A stretch of 5,984 bases of DNA. Source: Bacteroidota bacterium. Its GTDB lineage: Bacteria; Bacteroidota; Bacteroidia; UBA7662. Below are positions 5,672 to 5,984 of the stretch, piece after piece. A program made the position numbers and the translations under genes. Each line of letters starts with the position of its first letter. Position 1 is the first letter of the stretch. The notes below the pieces were generated by a model. It worked only from the letters and a program-made list of their open reading frames with translations. It did no database searches and was not told the DNA's origin. The stretch covers positions 1-5,984 of the forward strand of contig VGGT01000128.1 in NCBI GenBank assembly GCA_016868485.1. The letters are read 5' to 3'.

Positions 5672-5984
5672 ATGGGTTTTCAGGCGGGGGCGTACTCCGT
5701 GCACCACCTCTTCGACGCTGCCTTCAGCATGGGATGGACCCTGGTGGGTTATCGTTTGCCTGGCTCCCAAAATTTACGCTGGTCGATTCCTCAAAATCCT
5801 GCGCCTGTTATCTGGAACAAACAGACGGAACCTGGTTTTGTGTTGGCACCGTTTTCTTATCCCACTTCGCCCGCCCATTGGATTGCACGTGATGTCACTT
5901 TTGAAGGCCTGCATTCATTGGGCGATGCTTGGATGCATTTGCCTACTCCGCTGCGATCGGCCCTCCAGTCTATCGATTGTTTCA
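5672..5984 (+). CDS. menF: probable isochorismate synthase, N-terminal part (cut by window end)
   Basis: An open frame of 104 codons runs from the ATG at 5672 to the window end without a stop. Only the N-terminal part of the protein is present, before the conserved chorismate-binding core. Visible hallmarks are LVGYRLPG (25-31 region) and EPGFVLAPF (53-61), which resemble the start of menaquinone-type isochorismate synthases of Bacteroidota. These convert chorismate to isochorismate, the first committed step towards menaquinone. The 4-base gap after the thioesterase implies one operon and translational coupling. Because the catalytic residues lie outside the window, the call rests on N-terminal resemblance plus neighbourhood. 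Another chorismate-binding enzyme remains possible. Confidence 0.68.
   Translation, partial: MGFQAGAYSVHHLFDAAFSMGWTLVGYRLPGSQNLRWSIPQNPAPVIWNKQTEPGFVLAPFSYPTSPAHWIARDVTFEGLHSLGDAWMHLPTPLRSALQSIDCF

Overview
The window looks like chromosomal DNA from a member of the Bacteroidota of moderate GC content. This rests on TAnnTTTG-type promoter boxes ahead of both tRNA genes and the first coding gene, on starts preceded by A-rich stretches instead of Shine-Dalgarno sequences, and on a C-terminal module on two secreted enzymes that resembles modules I associate with this phylum. No finer placement is justified from the sequence alone.

Layout. At the left edge a tRNA-Val(UAC) gene reads leftwards (25-99). 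A 133-base divergent intergenic region follows, with one promoter box facing each way. Two large rightward genes for exported hydrolases come next: a GH13 alpha-amylase of 863 aa (233-2824) and, 75 bases later, a KP-43-like subtilisin-family (S8) protease of 711 aa (2900-5035). A 74-base gap with a promoter box leads to a rightward tRNA-Val(GAC) gene (5110-5184) with two unpaired stem positions. It is followed by a small hotdog thioesterase of the MenI/YdiI type (5236-5667) and, 4 bases further on, the start of a probable isochorismate synthase (menF) that runs off the right edge.

How the genes work together. The amylase and protease have signal peptides and should digest alpha-glucans and proteins outside the cytoplasm. 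Though unrelated in their catalytic domains, both end in the same roughly 155-residue module: a beta-sandwich, a dockerin-like pair of helix/loop repeats, and a terminal GDVNxS(Y/F)xP motif. This is the most interesting feature of the window. It suggests that both enzymes are delivered to, or docked on, the same cell-surface or extracellular partner. The thioesterase/menF pair is housekeeping menaquinone biosynthesis and is probably a separate transcription unit, possibly read through from the tRNA promoter. I see no insertion sequence, CRISPR array, phage gene or defence system, and no gene-free stretch longer than 300 bases.
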